A DNA stretch of 64,000 bases. It comes from Novosphingobium pentaromativorans US6-1. GTDB lineage: Bacteria > Pseudomonadota > Alphaproteobacteria > Sphingomonadales > Sphingomonadaceae. The notes beneath the pieces are model-generated. The model worked only from the letters and a program-made list of their open reading frames with translations. It ran no database searches and was not told the DNA's origin. Every line of letters starts with the position of its first letter. The stretch's first letter is position 1. Of the stretch, positions 17,290 through 27,536 are shown piece by piece. A program made the position numbers and the translations under genes. The stretch spans positions 186,001-250,000 of the forward strand of contig NZ_CP009292.1 in NCBI RefSeq assembly GCF_000767465.1, given 5' to 3'.

Positions 17290-17772
17290 ATGAGAACCCG
17301 CAATCGATCCGGCAGCATCTGCAGACGTTCCGGGGCAATGGCCTGGTCCTTGGCTTTGCTAGCCATGCTGACGGCTTGCGGATCAGCTGAGAAGGCGTCG
17401 CAGCCTGACCCGATGCCGACCAGCTATACCATTCGAAAGGCGGATCTCTATGCGGCAAGCCCCGCTGACATCTGCCGCGCCAAAGATGCGGCCTTCCTCA
17501 ACGCCCTTGTCCAACGTGTGAGCGCTGCACTTCCACCGGGCACCTCATCATTCGACTTCGTCGATTTTCGCGCGGACGTGCCCGCCAATGGCAAGGCCGC
17601 GTCGGCGCAGCTGCGCTTTCGCACGAGCGGGCCCGATGGCGCTGAAGTTACAATGTATGCGTCTGGACCTTTCAATCCGCAGACGTGTGTGGTCGGGCCC
17701 ATGACAGGCGGCATCGGTCAGGGACCCGACGATCCAAACGCGGCCGTATCGTTCAACGAAAAGGGCAATTGA
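17290..17772 (+). CDS. lipoprotein of unknown function
   Basis: A 160-residue protein beginning at ATG 17290. It has an arginine-rich start, then MAWSLALLAMLTAC with a lipobox cysteine near residue 31. The mature part has about 130 residues with two further cysteines (ADICRAKDAAF and NPQTCVVGPM), possibly a disulfide. It resembles small sphingomonad lipoproteins but I cannot name a family. The start is not certain, since the frame is open back through the fructokinase stub to 17146. If translation begins there, the lipobox would be internal and secretion would fail. Confidence 0.6.
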   Translation: MRTRNRSGSICRRSGAMAWSLALLAMLTACGSAEKASQPDPMPTSYTIRKADLYAASPADICRAKDAAFLNALVQRVSAALPPGTSSFDFVDFRADVPANGKAASAQLRFRTSGPDGAEVTMYASGPFNPQTCVVGPMTGGIGQGPDDPNAAVSFNEKGN

Positions 17773-17829
17773 CCCGCCGATCGAGCGCAATGGGAGAGCA
17801 GGCAACTGCTTTGCGCGCTGCGATACCCG

Positions 17830-18381
17830 TCAGGCACGACGAAAGCAGCCGGGCTCGTGATCGTCGACCATGCCGACGGCCTGCATGAACGCATAGGCAA
17901 TCGTTGGCCCGACGAACTTGAAGCCTTCAACCTTGAGGGCCTTGGACAGCGCGGCGGAGGTATGGGTGCTCGCCGGTATGATAGTGCCATCGTTGACCTG
18001 GGTCTTTCCGTCCACGAAAGACCAGATGAATTCCGCGAAGTTCCGGCCTTCCTCGCGCATGCGCAAGTACGCCCTGGCATTGCCGATGGTGGCTTCGATC
18101 TTGGCGCGGGCGCGGATGATGCCCTCGTCCTGCATCAGGGCTTCGACCTTGTCCGTGCCGTAAGCCGCGATGACTTCAGGATCGAAGCCGTCAAAGGCGC
18201 GCCGAAAGCCGTCGCGCCGGTGCAGGATCGTTCGCCAGGACAGTCCGGCCTGAAAGCCTTCCAGGACAAGCATCTCCCACAGGAGGCGAGGATCGCGGAC
18301 CGGCACGCCCCATTCGGCATCGTGATAGGCTTCCATCACCGGATCGCCTTGGGCCCATGCGCAACGGCAGACGGGCGTCAT
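17830..18381 (-). CDS. tag: DNA-3-methyladenine glycosylase I
   Basis: A 183-residue protein with the full Tag pattern: CAWAQGDPVMEAYHDAEWGV, DPRLLWEMLVLEGFQAGLSW, ILHRRDGFRRAFDGFDPEVI, IEATIGNARAYL, FAEFIWSFVDG, and LSKALKVEGFKFVGPTIAYA. The N-terminal Cys and a His near the C-terminus (DDHEPGCF) fit the zinc-binding snap that joins the ends of Tag. The enzyme excises 3-methyladenine from alkylated DNA in base-excision repair. It is a single leftward gene, with no ada- or alkB-like neighbour in view. Confidence 0.95.
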   Translation of the reverse strand: MTPVCRCAWAQGDPVMEAYHDAEWGVPVRDPRLLWEMLVLEGFQAGLSWRTILHRRDGFRRAFDGFDPEVIAAYGTDKVEALMQDEGIIRARAKIEATIGNARAYLRMREEGRNFAEFIWSFVDGKTQVNDGTIIPASTHTSAALSKALKVEGFKFVGPTIAYAFMQAVGMVDDHEPGCFRRA

Positions 18382-18652
18382 GCCAACGGTGCGCCCATGG
18401 TCCTGTACTTCGGATTCGCGTGATGCGAGGGTTTCGAGAGGTTATCCATGCTGGCAGCCTAGGCGATTCCCGGCCCGGCCGATAGGAGCCCCGAACTGCC
18501 GCCGTTTTCTGGCCATGGGACCGGGATGGAGGCCAGCCATCGCATGCAACTGGCAGTCGAACGCACGGGTGGTTGACGCCGTCTCCGCCCCCTCACACGC
18601 GCCGTCCGGTCAAGGCAGCGTGGATCGACAACCCGCAATAAGCCACCTTTAG

Positions 18653-19711
<1,059 letters not shown>

Positions 19712-19811
19712 AGCCGGGCGGGGACGGACACGTCCGGACGCGTGGGCAAGTCAGAGCACCTGATCAAGCCCTTAACGATTGGCTAGTTCACGTGGTCTAT
19801 AGGCCTGCATC

Positions 19812-21620
19812 ATGCGCTTATCGACCATCACCAACTGGGCATATGGCGCGACCGTTGCCCTCACGCTTGCATCGGGCGCGACCATGCTCATGGCATCGGC
19901 CGCCCAGAAGCAGGAGCGCGATGCCGTACAGCAGCGCTACGAACTCGATCATGCGACGTCGCTCGTAGCCGAAGATGTCGGGGTTCTGAGCGGGCTTGCG
20001 CGCCAGTACGCGATCAGCGGCAGCTTGGCCGACCTCACCGCCTATCGACATGAGCTCAAGGAACTTGCGAAGGTAGAGGACCGCGCCCGTCATATTCGCG
20101 ATGCAGGCGCGAGCAGCGCGGAGCTGTACGACCTGCGCCAGGTGTTTCGGCAGGCCGACGCCCTGCTGGACGAACAGGATGCCGCCATCAAGGTGCGCGG
20201 CGAAGGGAAACGCGATCAGGCCATCGCCGTCCTGTTCTCGCCAGAGTATGAGCGCGAGCTGGAGCGCATCCAGGTCGGGGTCGTCAAGTTTCAGAGCCGG
20301 ATCGACCAGCGAACTGAGGCGGCAATGCAGGAAGCCGTGCGCACCTCGCGGCTCTGGCGGACCACATCGGAAGTGATGCTGGGCATAACCGGCCTGCTGT
20401 TCCTGTGCGTTCTCTATTTCATATTCCGCCGCCGCGTGCTTCATCCGGTCGTGAAGCTCAGCGACGTCGTGACGAGGCTCGCTGCCCAGGACTACGCCGC
20501 CGAACCGCCGATTTACGACCAGATCGACGAGATCGGCGACATGGCGCAGGCTCTGCGGATCTTTCGCGAGAACGGCATCGAACGGCAACGGCTCGAACAG
20601 GAGCGCGATGCCGACCGCAGCGTGCGTGACCTGCTCTCGCGCATGACCCAGCGCATGCAGAACTGCGACACGATCGGCGATCTGCGTGGCATCGTCGAAC
20701 GCTTCATTCCCAGCATTGTCCCCTCGGCGGCGGGGAGCCTGTTCCTGCTCGATTCCGAGCGGGACGAGATGGTTGAGTTCTGCTCGTGGCTCGAGCCGCA
20801 GCAATCGCGGTCAAGTTTCCCGGTCAGCGCGTGCTGGGCCCTGCGGCGCGGCGGCCTGCACAAGGCGGCGGGAAGTGTGATCGACGTGCCCTGCGATCAC
20901 CTCGAACCGACCGGACAGGGTGTTGCCGAAACGATCTGTCTTCCGCTCGTCGCGCGGCGCGGGACACTGGGCCTGCTCTATTTCGAGTTTGCTGCCGGCG
21001 GTGCTTCCGCAACCGTCTCCGATGTCTACCTGAATATCCTGGCTGAAAATGTCGGACTGGCCCTCGACAACCTGCGGCTGCGCGACGCTTTGCAGGACAT
21101 GGCCATGGCGGATCCCCTGACCAGCCTCTCGAACCGGCGCAAGCTCGAGGTGGCTCTTGAAAGCCACGTTGCAGGCGCCCAGCCCGAGTTGTCGATCAGC
21201 TGCGCCATGATCGACATCGATCACTTCAAGCGCTTCAACGATGAATATGGACACGACGCTGGCGATGCGGTTCTGCGCGCGGTCGGGAAGGCCCTCAAGG
21301 ACGCTGTGCGTTCCGACGACCATGTCTTTCGCTATGGCGGCGAGGAGTTCCTGCTCCTGATGCCCGGCCTCGGCCCCGAAGAAGCCGAGCGGCGGGTCGA
21401 AGGTGTCAGGGCATCGATCGCTGCATTGCGCCTGCGGCACGCGGACAGGATCCTGGGACAAATCAACGTATCGGCCGGGGTTGCCTGCGCGCCGGCTCAC
21501 TGTAACCGCGATGGCTTGGTTCAGGCCGCCGATGCAGCCTTGTACGAGGCCAAGAGAAGCGGTCGCAATCGGGTCGCGATGGCCCCGTTGAAGGAGTCTG
21601 AGGGGAGAGCCGCCGGTTAG
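19812..21620 (+). CDS. membrane diguanylate cyclase (HAMP-GAF-GGDEF)
   Basis: A 602-residue signalling enzyme. TM1 is at ~10-30, a periplasmic helical sensor spans ~31-185, TM2 is ~187-208 (VMLGITGLLFLCVLYFIF), HAMP ~209-262, a coiled linker follows, then a GAF domain ~280-425 and a GGDEF domain ~435-590. The catalytic motif is RYGGEEF, and the inhibitory I-site RxxD (RSDD) sits exactly five residues before it. Both synthesis of c-di-GMP and product inhibition are therefore expected. The periplasmic part is a four-helix-bundle type of sensor with unknown ligand. It follows mreB on the same strand. Confidence 0.9.
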   Translation: MRLSTITNWAYGATVALTLASGATMLMASAAQKQERDAVQQRYELDHATSLVAEDVGVLSGLARQYAISGSLADLTAYRHELKELAKVEDRARHIRDAGASSAELYDLRQVFRQADALLDEQDAAIKVRGEGKRDQAIAVLFSPEYERELERIQVGVVKFQSRIDQRTEAAMQEAVRTSRLWRTTSEVMLGITGLLFLCVLYFIFRRRVLHPVVKLSDVVTRLAAQDYAAEPPIYDQIDEIGDMAQALRIFRENGIERQRLEQERDADRSVRDLLSRMTQRMQNCDTIGDLRGIVERFIPSIVPSAAGSLFLLDSERDEMVEFCSWLEPQQSRSSFPVSACWALRRGGLHKAAGSVIDVPCDHLEPTGQGVAETICLPLVARRGTLGLLYFEFAAGGASATVSDVYLNILAENVGLALDNLRLRDALQDMAMADPLTSLSNRRKLEVALESHVAGAQPELSISCAMIDIDHFKRFNDEYGHDAGDAVLRAVGKALKDAVRSDDHVFRYGGEEFLLLMPGLGPEEAERRVEGVRASIAALRLRHADRILGQINVSAGVACAPAHCNRDGLVQAADAALYEAKRSGRNRVAMAPLKESEGRAAG

Positions 21621-21758
21621 GCGCGTCCATCGGCTCCCGGCGCAGCTTCGTTACAATCCAGGCATTCGAAAATCCTGAACAAAAAGACCGGTTTTATCTG
21701 AATTCTCCTGAAATCCGCGCATCGGCATAAGCTGTGCGACCCACAGGAGATGCCCCCC

Positions 21759-21959
21759 ATGAGCAAGTTTTTCGAACCTATCGGTATCTGCGCCAGACAG
21801 TTCGCGAACCTCGCCGAGCCTGCCATCATGGCATTCAGCGTGGCAGGGCTCACAGGCGGGACGCTGGCGACCCTGGGAATCCTTGCCGATCACGCCCGTG
21901 GGCGAGGCTCGGCAAAGGTTCTTGCGGCGGACGATGTACCTGGGACCTTGGACCTTTGA
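21759..21959 (+). CDS. small hypothetical protein
   Basis: A 66-residue protein starting MSKFFEPIGICARQ with an excellent AGGAGA ribosome-binding site eight bases before ATG 21759. A hydrophobic stretch (IMAFSVAGLTGGTLATLGIL) at ~26-45 suggests one membrane helix, with a basic tail HARGRGSAK. It is not a recognised family. The stop abuts the stop of the leftward PhnA-domain gene without any gap. Confidence 0.55.
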   Translation: MSKFFEPIGICARQFANLAEPAIMAFSVAGLTGGTLATLGILADHARGRGSAKVLAADDVPGTLDL

Positions 21960-22268
21960 TCAGCGTTTGCGCACGAATTCGGCGCGCAGCACCAGGCCCT
22001 TGATGCCGGGATACTTGCAGTCGATCTCCTGCGCATCGCCGGTAAGCCGGATCGAGGGGATGAGCGTACCGCGCTTGAGGGTCTGGCCGGCGCCTTTCAC
22101 GTCGAGATCCTTGATCAGCGTCACTGCGTCGCCATCGGCCAGCAGGTTGCCGACTGCATCGCGCACTTCCACAAGGTCTTGCGCCGCGCGCTTCGCCGCC
22201 AGTTCCGAGGCAGGCAGCCATTCGCCGCTTTCCTCGTCGTAGATGTAGTCCTCTGAGTCGCCCGACAT
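21960..22268 (-). CDS. PhnA-domain protein lacking the zinc ribbon
   Basis: A 102-residue protein whose C-terminal ~65 residues match the PhnA (YjdM) domain: VRDAVGNLLADGDAVTLIKDLDVKG in two parts, then LKRGTLIPSIRLTGDAQEID and GIKGLVLRAEFVRKR. The classical PhnA N-terminal zinc ribbon with two CxxC pairs is replaced by an acidic YIYDEESGEWLPASEL segment with no cysteine. Despite its old name, the family is not proven to act in phosphonate use. A GGAGAT ribosome-binding site lies upstream of the ATG at 22268; the longer frame to 22691 is not conserved-looking. Confidence 0.85.
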   Translation of the reverse strand: MSGDSEDYIYDEESGEWLPASELAAKRAAQDLVEVRDAVGNLLADGDAVTLIKDLDVKGAGQTLKRGTLIPSIRLTGDAQEIDCKYPGIKGLVLRAEFVRKR

Positions 22269-22477
22269 GTCTTTATCTCCGGTTTGGTCAGCCCTTGGCA
22301 GAGCGGGGAGGATTTGGCGAGGCCGGCAGGAATATTTCATGTCGCTACGCTGGATCGTTTCGCACTGCATACTGCGCGGCGGACCAAAGTGTGGTACGGT
22401 CAATTCCGGGCTTTTCCGACATGAGAAGATTTTGTCGGCGAGGGCCAGCGGGGAATCTGACCGGAAAGGAGACTCCC

Positions 22478-22945
22478 ATGCCACAGATCGACAAGGAGCG
22501 CGTCGTCGGGTTGCTGAACAGCATTCTCGAACAGGAATTGGCGGGCGTCGTTCGTTACACGCACTATTCATTTCTCGTCTTCGGCTTTGGGCGCATTCCG
22601 ATTGTTTCGTGGTTGCGTAGCCAGGCCGATGAGTCACTGCTGCACGCGCAGGAAGCGGGGGAAATGGTGACCCTGCTGGGCAGCCATCCATCCCTGCGCA
22701 TCGGTCCGCTATTGGAGAGTCACGAGCACGATATCGGGGCGATCCTGCGCGAATCCCTCGCCGCTGAAGGCGAGGCGCTCAAACTCTATCGGCAGTTGCT
22801 CGACGTCGTGGACGGCAAGTCCGTCACGCTGGAGGAATATGCGCGCAAGATGATCTATGCAGAGGAAGTCCATGCCGGCGAAGTGGACAAGATGCTGCGC
22901 AAGCCCGGCGATATCGATGCATTCGCAGAGGAAGAGATCGCGTAA
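22478..22945 (+). CDS. bacterioferritin-like ferritin-fold protein
   Basis: A 155-residue four-helix protein of the ferritin-like/bacterioferritin group. Helix A carries LNSILEQELAGVVRYTHYSF with the first Glu ligand. Helix B has DESLLHAQEAGEMV (E-x-x-H). Helix C has LAAEGEALKLYRQLLDVVDG and helix D MIYAEEVHAGEVDKML (E-x-x-H). These give a complete di-iron ferroxidase set. It could store iron or act as a Dps-like protectant. AAAGGAG seven bases upstream supports ATG 22478. It is divergent from the PhnA-domain gene. Confidence 0.85.
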   Translation: MPQIDKERVVGLLNSILEQELAGVVRYTHYSFLVFGFGRIPIVSWLRSQADESLLHAQEAGEMVTLLGSHPSLRIGPLLESHEHDIGAILRESLAAEGEALKLYRQLLDVVDGKSVTLEEYARKMIYAEEVHAGEVDKMLRKPGDIDAFAEEEIA

Positions 22946-22989
22946 GGGGTAATGGGAAGGCCGATTGCCTCCCGCAGGCGTTCTCGACG

Positions 22990-23859
22990 CTAGCTTGCGG
23001 TCGACTCTTCCATGGCGCGGCGCGCAGTGCGATCCCGCAGGGCCCAGTGCAGGAGAACTTGCGCGCCTTGAGCGCTGCTGCGCACCAGAAGCCGTTCGGG
23101 TCCCTGCACGGACAGGCGATGCATGCGGGCGGCCCAGTGGGGCAGCAGGTCGATGGCGGCCTTGCTGCTCATGGTGCGAAACAGCCGGGGCCCAAGCCGG
23201 GAAGGGCGGGGCGAGAGCAGGGCATGAGCGACCTCCCGCGTTCGCCCGTCGACCTTCAGTTGCGGGCGCGTGGCTTCGAAATAGAGTTCGCATTGCCTGA
23301 GGCTGGTGGGGACATTTTCAGCTCCAAGCCGATGTGCGATCTCGGACATTTCCGCCAGATACTTGTCCTGATCGGCAAACGGCAGCAATGGATCGCGATA
23401 GCGCACATAGGCACGCAGGAAACTGGTCGCCGAGGTAACATGGACCCAGGTCAACAGATCGGGATCGCGCGCATGATAAGGCGTACCGTCGGGCAGATGC
23501 CCCCGAACCCGGTCGTGGATGGCGTTGATCTGCTCGATCAGCGCAAGGGCCTGACGCGTTGAACCATAGGTCGTGCCGGAGACGAATTGCGCCGTGCGGC
23601 GCAGCCGCCCCAATGGGTCTTCCCGGAAGTTCGAGTGGTCCCAGACACCGGCAAGGACCCGGGGGTGAAGCATTTGCAGAAGGAGCGCGGAAAGCCCGCC
23701 GATCATCATCGTCGTGAAATCACCGTGAACCCGCCATGTCACCGAGGAGGGTCCGAAGAGTCCTTGGTCGCCGGCTACGCGATCGCGGTCGATCTCCCCC
23801 GACCGGGAACCGATGAGGGCATGGACTTGTCCGGCGATCGATCTGCGAATGCGGTCCAT
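22990..23859 (-). CDS. oxygenase MpaB family protein (DUF2236)
   Basis: A 289-residue protein with the DUF2236/MpaB hallmark: VTWRVHGDFTTMMIGGLSAL, LLQMLHPRVLAGVWDHSNF, DPLGRLRRTAQFV, RVRGHLPDGTPYHARDPDLL, WVHVTSATSFLRAY. In the rubber oxygenase Lcp and fungal MpaB relatives, conserved His/Arg/Thr residues of these segments position a b-type heme that activates O2. The substrate here is unknown. The start at 23859 (MDRIRRSIAGQVH) is preferred over an upstream frame to 24012 that lacks family similarity. It is divergent from the pentapeptide-repeat gene. Confidence 0.88.
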   Translation of the reverse strand: MDRIRRSIAGQVHALIGSRSGEIDRDRVAGDQGLFGPSSVTWRVHGDFTTMMIGGLSALLLQMLHPRVLAGVWDHSNFREDPLGRLRRTAQFVSGTTYGSTRQALALIEQINAIHDRVRGHLPDGTPYHARDPDLLTWVHVTSATSFLRAYVRYRDPLLPFADQDKYLAEMSEIAHRLGAENVPTSLRQCELYFEATRPQLKVDGRTREVAHALLSPRPSRLGPRLFRTMSSKAAIDLLPHWAARMHRLSVQGPERLLVRSSAQGAQVLLHWALRDRTARRAMEESTAS

Positions 23860-24018
23860 GACTACAAGATAGGCGCCTTTGCCCTCGAATATAAGGCGAG
23901 CGGCGCCTCCCGCTTGTGTTTGCCGCCTTTTCCCGGATCGATCCCCGCGAAAGGAAATCCGGTCAAAGCCGGCAGGACCTGTCTGGCCTGCGAAAGGCTC
24001 ACGGTCTAACACGCGTTC

Positions 24019-24705
24019 ATGGATGATCTGTTTTCCGATCGCGCCTTGCGCGAGCTGATCTTGTCACGGACTGACCTTGAGCGGATGCAGGGAGCGGTGC
24101 AGACGCTGGTCGATTGCTCCTTTGAGGAAGTCGATCTTTCCGGGCTCGACATGGCGGGATGGACTTTCGAGCGTTGCAATCTGCGCCACGCAGACGTGAC
24201 ACGTGCCAATCTGGAAGGTGCCGTCTGGCAATCGTGCCGAGGGGCTTTTGCCAATTTCCTTGCCAGCGACCTGAGCGATGCGCGCCTCGTCGCCTGCGAT
24301 TTCAACAACGCCACCTTCAAGCGCGCGAACTTGCAGGGCGCGAGGATCGAGCGATGCAAGCTTACCGGTGCGGACCTGACTGACCTGCGCGGCATGGATG
24401 TCGCCTTCGACGAAACCCTCCTGGTAAACGCCAACCTGGCCGGTCACTCGTTTCGCAGGTCAAATCTCAACCGGATCGATTTCTCCCAGGCTGATTTGCG
24501 CAAATGCGATTTCCGGCAGGCGCATTTCATCGAATGCAGCCTGCGCGAAGCGGGCATGGACGGCGCGCGCTTCGATGGGGCAGACTTGCGCGGTGCCGAT
24601 CTGGGAGGTGTGCGTCTGGTCGATGCCAGCCAGTTTCGCGGCGCGACGATCTCGCGCGAGCAGGCAGGACAGCTACTTGGCGAACTGGGCCTGAATGTGC
24701 GCTAG
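24019..24705 (+). CDS. pentapeptide-repeat protein, Qnr-like length
   Basis: A 228-residue protein built almost wholly of A(D/N)LXX-type pentapeptides from residue ~30 to ~205, such as CSFEEVDLSGLDMAGWTF, ADVTRANLEGAVW and GARFDGADLRGADLGGVRL. These form a right-handed quadrilateral beta-helix. A break near residues 125-150 (DLRGMDVAFDETLLVNANL) may be a loop like those of Qnr/AlbG. Length and layout match chromosomal Qnr-like gyrase-mimic proteins, but most pentapeptide proteins have no known function. The C-terminal ISREQAGQLLGELG helix could be a dimerisation element. Confidence 0.88.
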   Translation: MDDLFSDRALRELILSRTDLERMQGAVQTLVDCSFEEVDLSGLDMAGWTFERCNLRHADVTRANLEGAVWQSCRGAFANFLASDLSDARLVACDFNNATFKRANLQGARIERCKLTGADLTDLRGMDVAFDETLLVNANLAGHSFRRSNLNRIDFSQADLRKCDFRQAHFIECSLREAGMDGARFDGADLRGADLGGVRLVDASQFRGATISREQAGQLLGELGLNVR

Positions 24706-24729
24706 CCAAGCGGACCGAGCAGATAATGA

Positions 24730-24768
24730 AGCGGGTTCGAGAAGAAGGGACCCCTTCACGAACCCGCT
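24730..24768. terminator. hairpin after the pentapeptide-repeat gene
   Basis: AGCGGGTTCG (24730-24739) pairs with CGAACCCGCT (24759-24768), and an inner GAAGGG/CCCTTC pair extends the stem. It begins 24 bases after the stop codon. A-rich rather than T-rich sequence follows, so it may be a structure-only terminator or an mRNA-stabilising hairpin. Confidence 0.55.
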
Positions 24769-25645
24769 CCACGTTCCTCAAAACACGACTACCCACCGGC
24801 AACCATGGTTCGAGGAGGGTCACCTCGTCAAAACTGTCGTTGCTGGCCCCCGCCAACTGATCTTGCCCGCCAGAGCGCGTGCAAGGTCACTATCGAACCT
24901 ATTATGAATTAATCTTGATGCATTGCAACAACTATTACAGTTCAGAAATATGATACGGCGAAGTTGACACCTCGTTCAGGATTTACGCTTCAGTATATCG
25001 GTTGTAGCGTTTAGTGAGCTGTCGAAAGTTAAGTGGGTCTTGTCGCTGCCTTTTGCGCCACGCGAAATCGCTGTCGGCGCGCGGCATCGGATCGTCCGGG
25101 CAGGCAGCTTTATGACTGAATAACAATCACGTAGAAAATTGATCGCGGCAACATCATTCGCGACAAGGCGTAAACCGTCCGAGAGCGCAGGGTCGCTCGG
25201 CGTAGATGCGTCGACGCATCATCAGGGCGCGGCGGGGCGCTTCTCGGAAAAAGGCTCGGGTGAATCCGCCTGTCGTTTCGGGTTGGTGATCCTGATTCTG
25301 GTCGAAGAAGGCAAATTTGTCGTCGGCATGCCCCGATTCGCGCCAGCGCGTGGCCGATATCTTTGAGCTGATCCAGCAAGACTTTCGCACCAAGCAAGAA
25401 GACTACGTGGGTCTTCCCGGCTCCATGGGCTCAATCCATCAATAGTCCCCTTGTGCTCGCACGCTTTCAAGAGGAGCCTTGCCCAAGGGTGCGCGCCTCT
25501 GATCGAGATCGTGGGCGAAATGCGCCCCGATCCCGATCAGGACGATCGCGAAACCAGTGATTTGTACATTCGAGTTTCGATGGGGGCACCATGCCCTCTA
25601 CGGCTTATGAAAAGCCTTTCGAACCTCGCAAGCTCAGGTTCTGCT
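24769..25645. other. long non-coding stretch
   Basis: Nearly 900 bases without a convincing gene. 24890-25040 is clearly more AT-rich than the surroundings. From 25100 onward several overlapping short frames occur on both strands with no recognisable protein family. One minus-strand stretch (~25440-25600) reads ITGFAIVLIGIGAHFAHDL, like a membrane helix, but has no in-frame start. The segment could be decayed coding sequence or hold an unrecognised small RNA. Confidence 0.4.
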
Positions 25646-26080
25646 TCAAGGCGTGCCTGAACCCGGGGCCTTGGCCGCGGCAGCCTGAATGCGCTGCATC
25701 AAGGCCGGATCGGACTGTGTGGCCATCGCGATTTCGTTGAACTTCTGCGGGGTCAGGCCCTTTTCCTGGACCGCCGCGGCTGCCTTGGTCTGCTTGTCCG
25801 ACGCGGCTATGCTGGCGTCGGCCTGGATCTCCTGCACGGCCTTGGCGGCTTCGGCAAACTGCGCAAGCTCGGTGTCGCTGAAAGTCGCGGAGTTCTGGGC
25901 AGGGGCCGGCGCGTCGGTTGGCGCCTGCGCAGTGGTTGATGGTTGCTGTGCCGGAGCGGGCGGCCCTGCCATCTGCGCTTGCGCATCACCGGCGCCGGGC
26001 ACTTCTGCCTGCGCATAACCTGCCGTCAATGCCATGGCGCCGATGGCTGCGCCAATTGTGTATCGAGTGCTGAACTTCAT
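25646..26080 (-). CDS. DUF4168 exported protein
   Basis: A 144-residue secreted protein. A signal peptide (MKFSTRYTIGAAIGAMALTA, cleavage near AQA-EV) is followed by a Pro/Ala/Gln-rich linker at ~30-62 and the DUF4168 domain at ~63-135: SDTELAQFAEAAKAVQEIQA, KAAAAVQEKGLTPQKFNEIA, SDPALMQRIQAAAAK. The domain is a small helical periplasmic fold of unknown function. A GGAAGAG site precedes ATG 26080. It is a single gene in the sphingomonad style. Confidence 0.85.
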   Translation of the reverse strand: MKFSTRYTIGAAIGAMALTAGYAQAEVPGAGDAQAQMAGPPAPAQQPSTTAQAPTDAPAPAQNSATFSDTELAQFAEAAKAVQEIQADASIAASDKQTKAAAAVQEKGLTPQKFNEIAMATQSDPALMQRIQAAAAKAPGSGTP

Positions 26081-26344
26081 GTCGCTCTTCCTTTGGCTGT
26101 GAGCTGCACTCGGAAAATTTGGACGAAAAGCCGGAACGTCAATCCGGCCGGGGACACGCGGTGGCGGAGGCGGGGCGGGTCGCGGCTTTGGAGTGATAGC
26201 TGCGATGAATACATTTCGAAGACCAAGGGGTTCCCGCCAGATCGGAGGACGGTTGGCCACGATTCTGCTTTTATCCAGTGCACTTTGCTTTGTGACACCC
26301 TTCTTGCCTGACCTTGTGCTCCTCCTATGGCCGGGTCGAATATT

Positions 26345-27427
26345 TCAGCTGCCGATGCTCAGGCTGACAAAGGCCAGCGCCGCCAGAAAGCTCGCCAAAG
26401 TGGCGACGATCACCGGTGTCAGCGATCGCCAGCCCAGCTCGATCAGCAGGTCCATGCGCGATCGCATCGCCGTAGCCGTTACGGCAAGAAGCAGCAGGGC
26501 CTTTGATCCGGACAGTGCCGCAGTCTTTGCCGCCTCGGGCAGTGCGACGAGACTGTTGAGGGCAACGACGGCGATGAAGGCAGTGATGAACCACGGAGGG
26601 CTGAAGCGACGCCAGGCCGGGCGGCTTTCCTGTCCGGAGCTGGGCCCCAGCCAGAGGCTTACGAGCATGACGATAGGTGCAAGCAAGGCAACTCGTGCAA
26701 GTTTGACGATCGTAGCATAGGATCCGGCCACGTCTGAGTAGGCATAGCCACCGCCGATCGCTTGAGCGACGTCGTGAATGGACGCCCCGATCAGGAAGCC
26801 GGCCTGCTTGTCGTCGAATCCCATTTGTCCGGCCAGTGCCGGATAGATCGACATGGCAATGGCACTGGCCAGCGATACGCCCACAAGGGTGAGCGCGAAC
26901 TGGGCCTGGCTCAGCCTTTCCTTGCCAATCACCCCGTAGAGCGCGAGAGCCGCGCTGGCGCCGCAAATGGCCGTGGCGCCGCCTGCCAGTATGCCGGCAT
27001 ACCGAGACTGACGGGAAATGCGCGCGCCTGCCAGGCCCGCACTGAAGGCGATGGCCATGATCACGAGCAACGCGGCGAAGGGCTGAATGCCGAGCGCCTC
27101 GATCTGGACGAATGTAATCTGCAGGCCGAGTACGACGATCCCCAGCCGCAGGCAGGTGCGCGAGGCAAAGTCGAGACCGGCGTGCGTATCCTGATCGCGC
27201 GAGATGAAATTGAGGGCCAGTCCGATCAGCAGGCCCATGAGAATGATCGGGAATCCATAATGGTCCGAAAGCCAGGCGGCAGCACCGGCCGCGGCAGAGC
27301 AGGCAAGCAGTCCGGGGATGAGGTGCGAGGGCGCACGCTTGCCCGGCGGCGGGGCATCATCGCCGAGTTGCAGTTCTCCGAACAGGTCGCCAGCATGGGG
27401 TGAAGCCTGCCAGTCCACACCTCTCAT
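26345..27427 (-). CDS. YeiH-type putative sulfate/sulfite exporter
   Basis: A 360-residue membrane protein of the YeiH (UPF0324, putative sulfate exporter) family with about ten helices. Family blocks include IILMGLLIGLALNFISRDQ, TCLRLGIVVLGLQITFVQIE, GGATAICGASAALALYGVIG, GASIHDVAQAIGGGYAYSD, and the C-terminal LLIELGWRSLTPVIVATLAS. AGGAG six bases upstream supports the ATG. It is divergent from an MFS importer, and a 21-bp dyad 17 bases upstream of this ATG recurs in front of the sulfoquinovosidase operon. A monooxygenase pathway releases sulfite from sulfoquinovose, so export of sulfite or derived sulfate is the likely job. Confidence 0.85.
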   Translation of the reverse strand: MRGVDWQASPHAGDLFGELQLGDDAPPPGKRAPSHLIPGLLACSAAAGAAAWLSDHYGFPIILMGLLIGLALNFISRDQDTHAGLDFASRTCLRLGIVVLGLQITFVQIEALGIQPFAALLVIMAIAFSAGLAGARISRQSRYAGILAGGATAICGASAALALYGVIGKERLSQAQFALTLVGVSLASAIAMSIYPALAGQMGFDDKQAGFLIGASIHDVAQAIGGGYAYSDVAGSYATIVKLARVALLAPIVMLVSLWLGPSSGQESRPAWRRFSPPWFITAFIAVVALNSLVALPEAAKTAALSGSKALLLLAVTATAMRSRMDLLIELGWRSLTPVIVATLASFLAALAFVSLSIGS

Positions 27428-27443
27428 TCCTCTCTCCTATCCC

Positions 27444-27464
27444 ATATGTCTAACGGTGTCATAT
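27444..27464. promoter_or_regulatory. candidate LacI-family operator shared with the sulfoquinovose operon
   Basis: The 21-bp imperfect dyad has ends ATATG / CATAT, inner C...G pairs and the core AACGGTGTCA. It is identical at 17 of 21 positions to the element at 37759-37779. It lies 17 bases upstream of the yeiH-like ATG and 73 bases before the MFS start, well placed to repress both divergent promoters. Confidence 0.65.
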
Positions 27465-27536
27465 TTTGCTTTCCTTATCAGGCGCCGGCGCTAAGCTGCA
27501 ACAACAAATCGGCTGGAAGTGCCGGGGACCGGGAGA

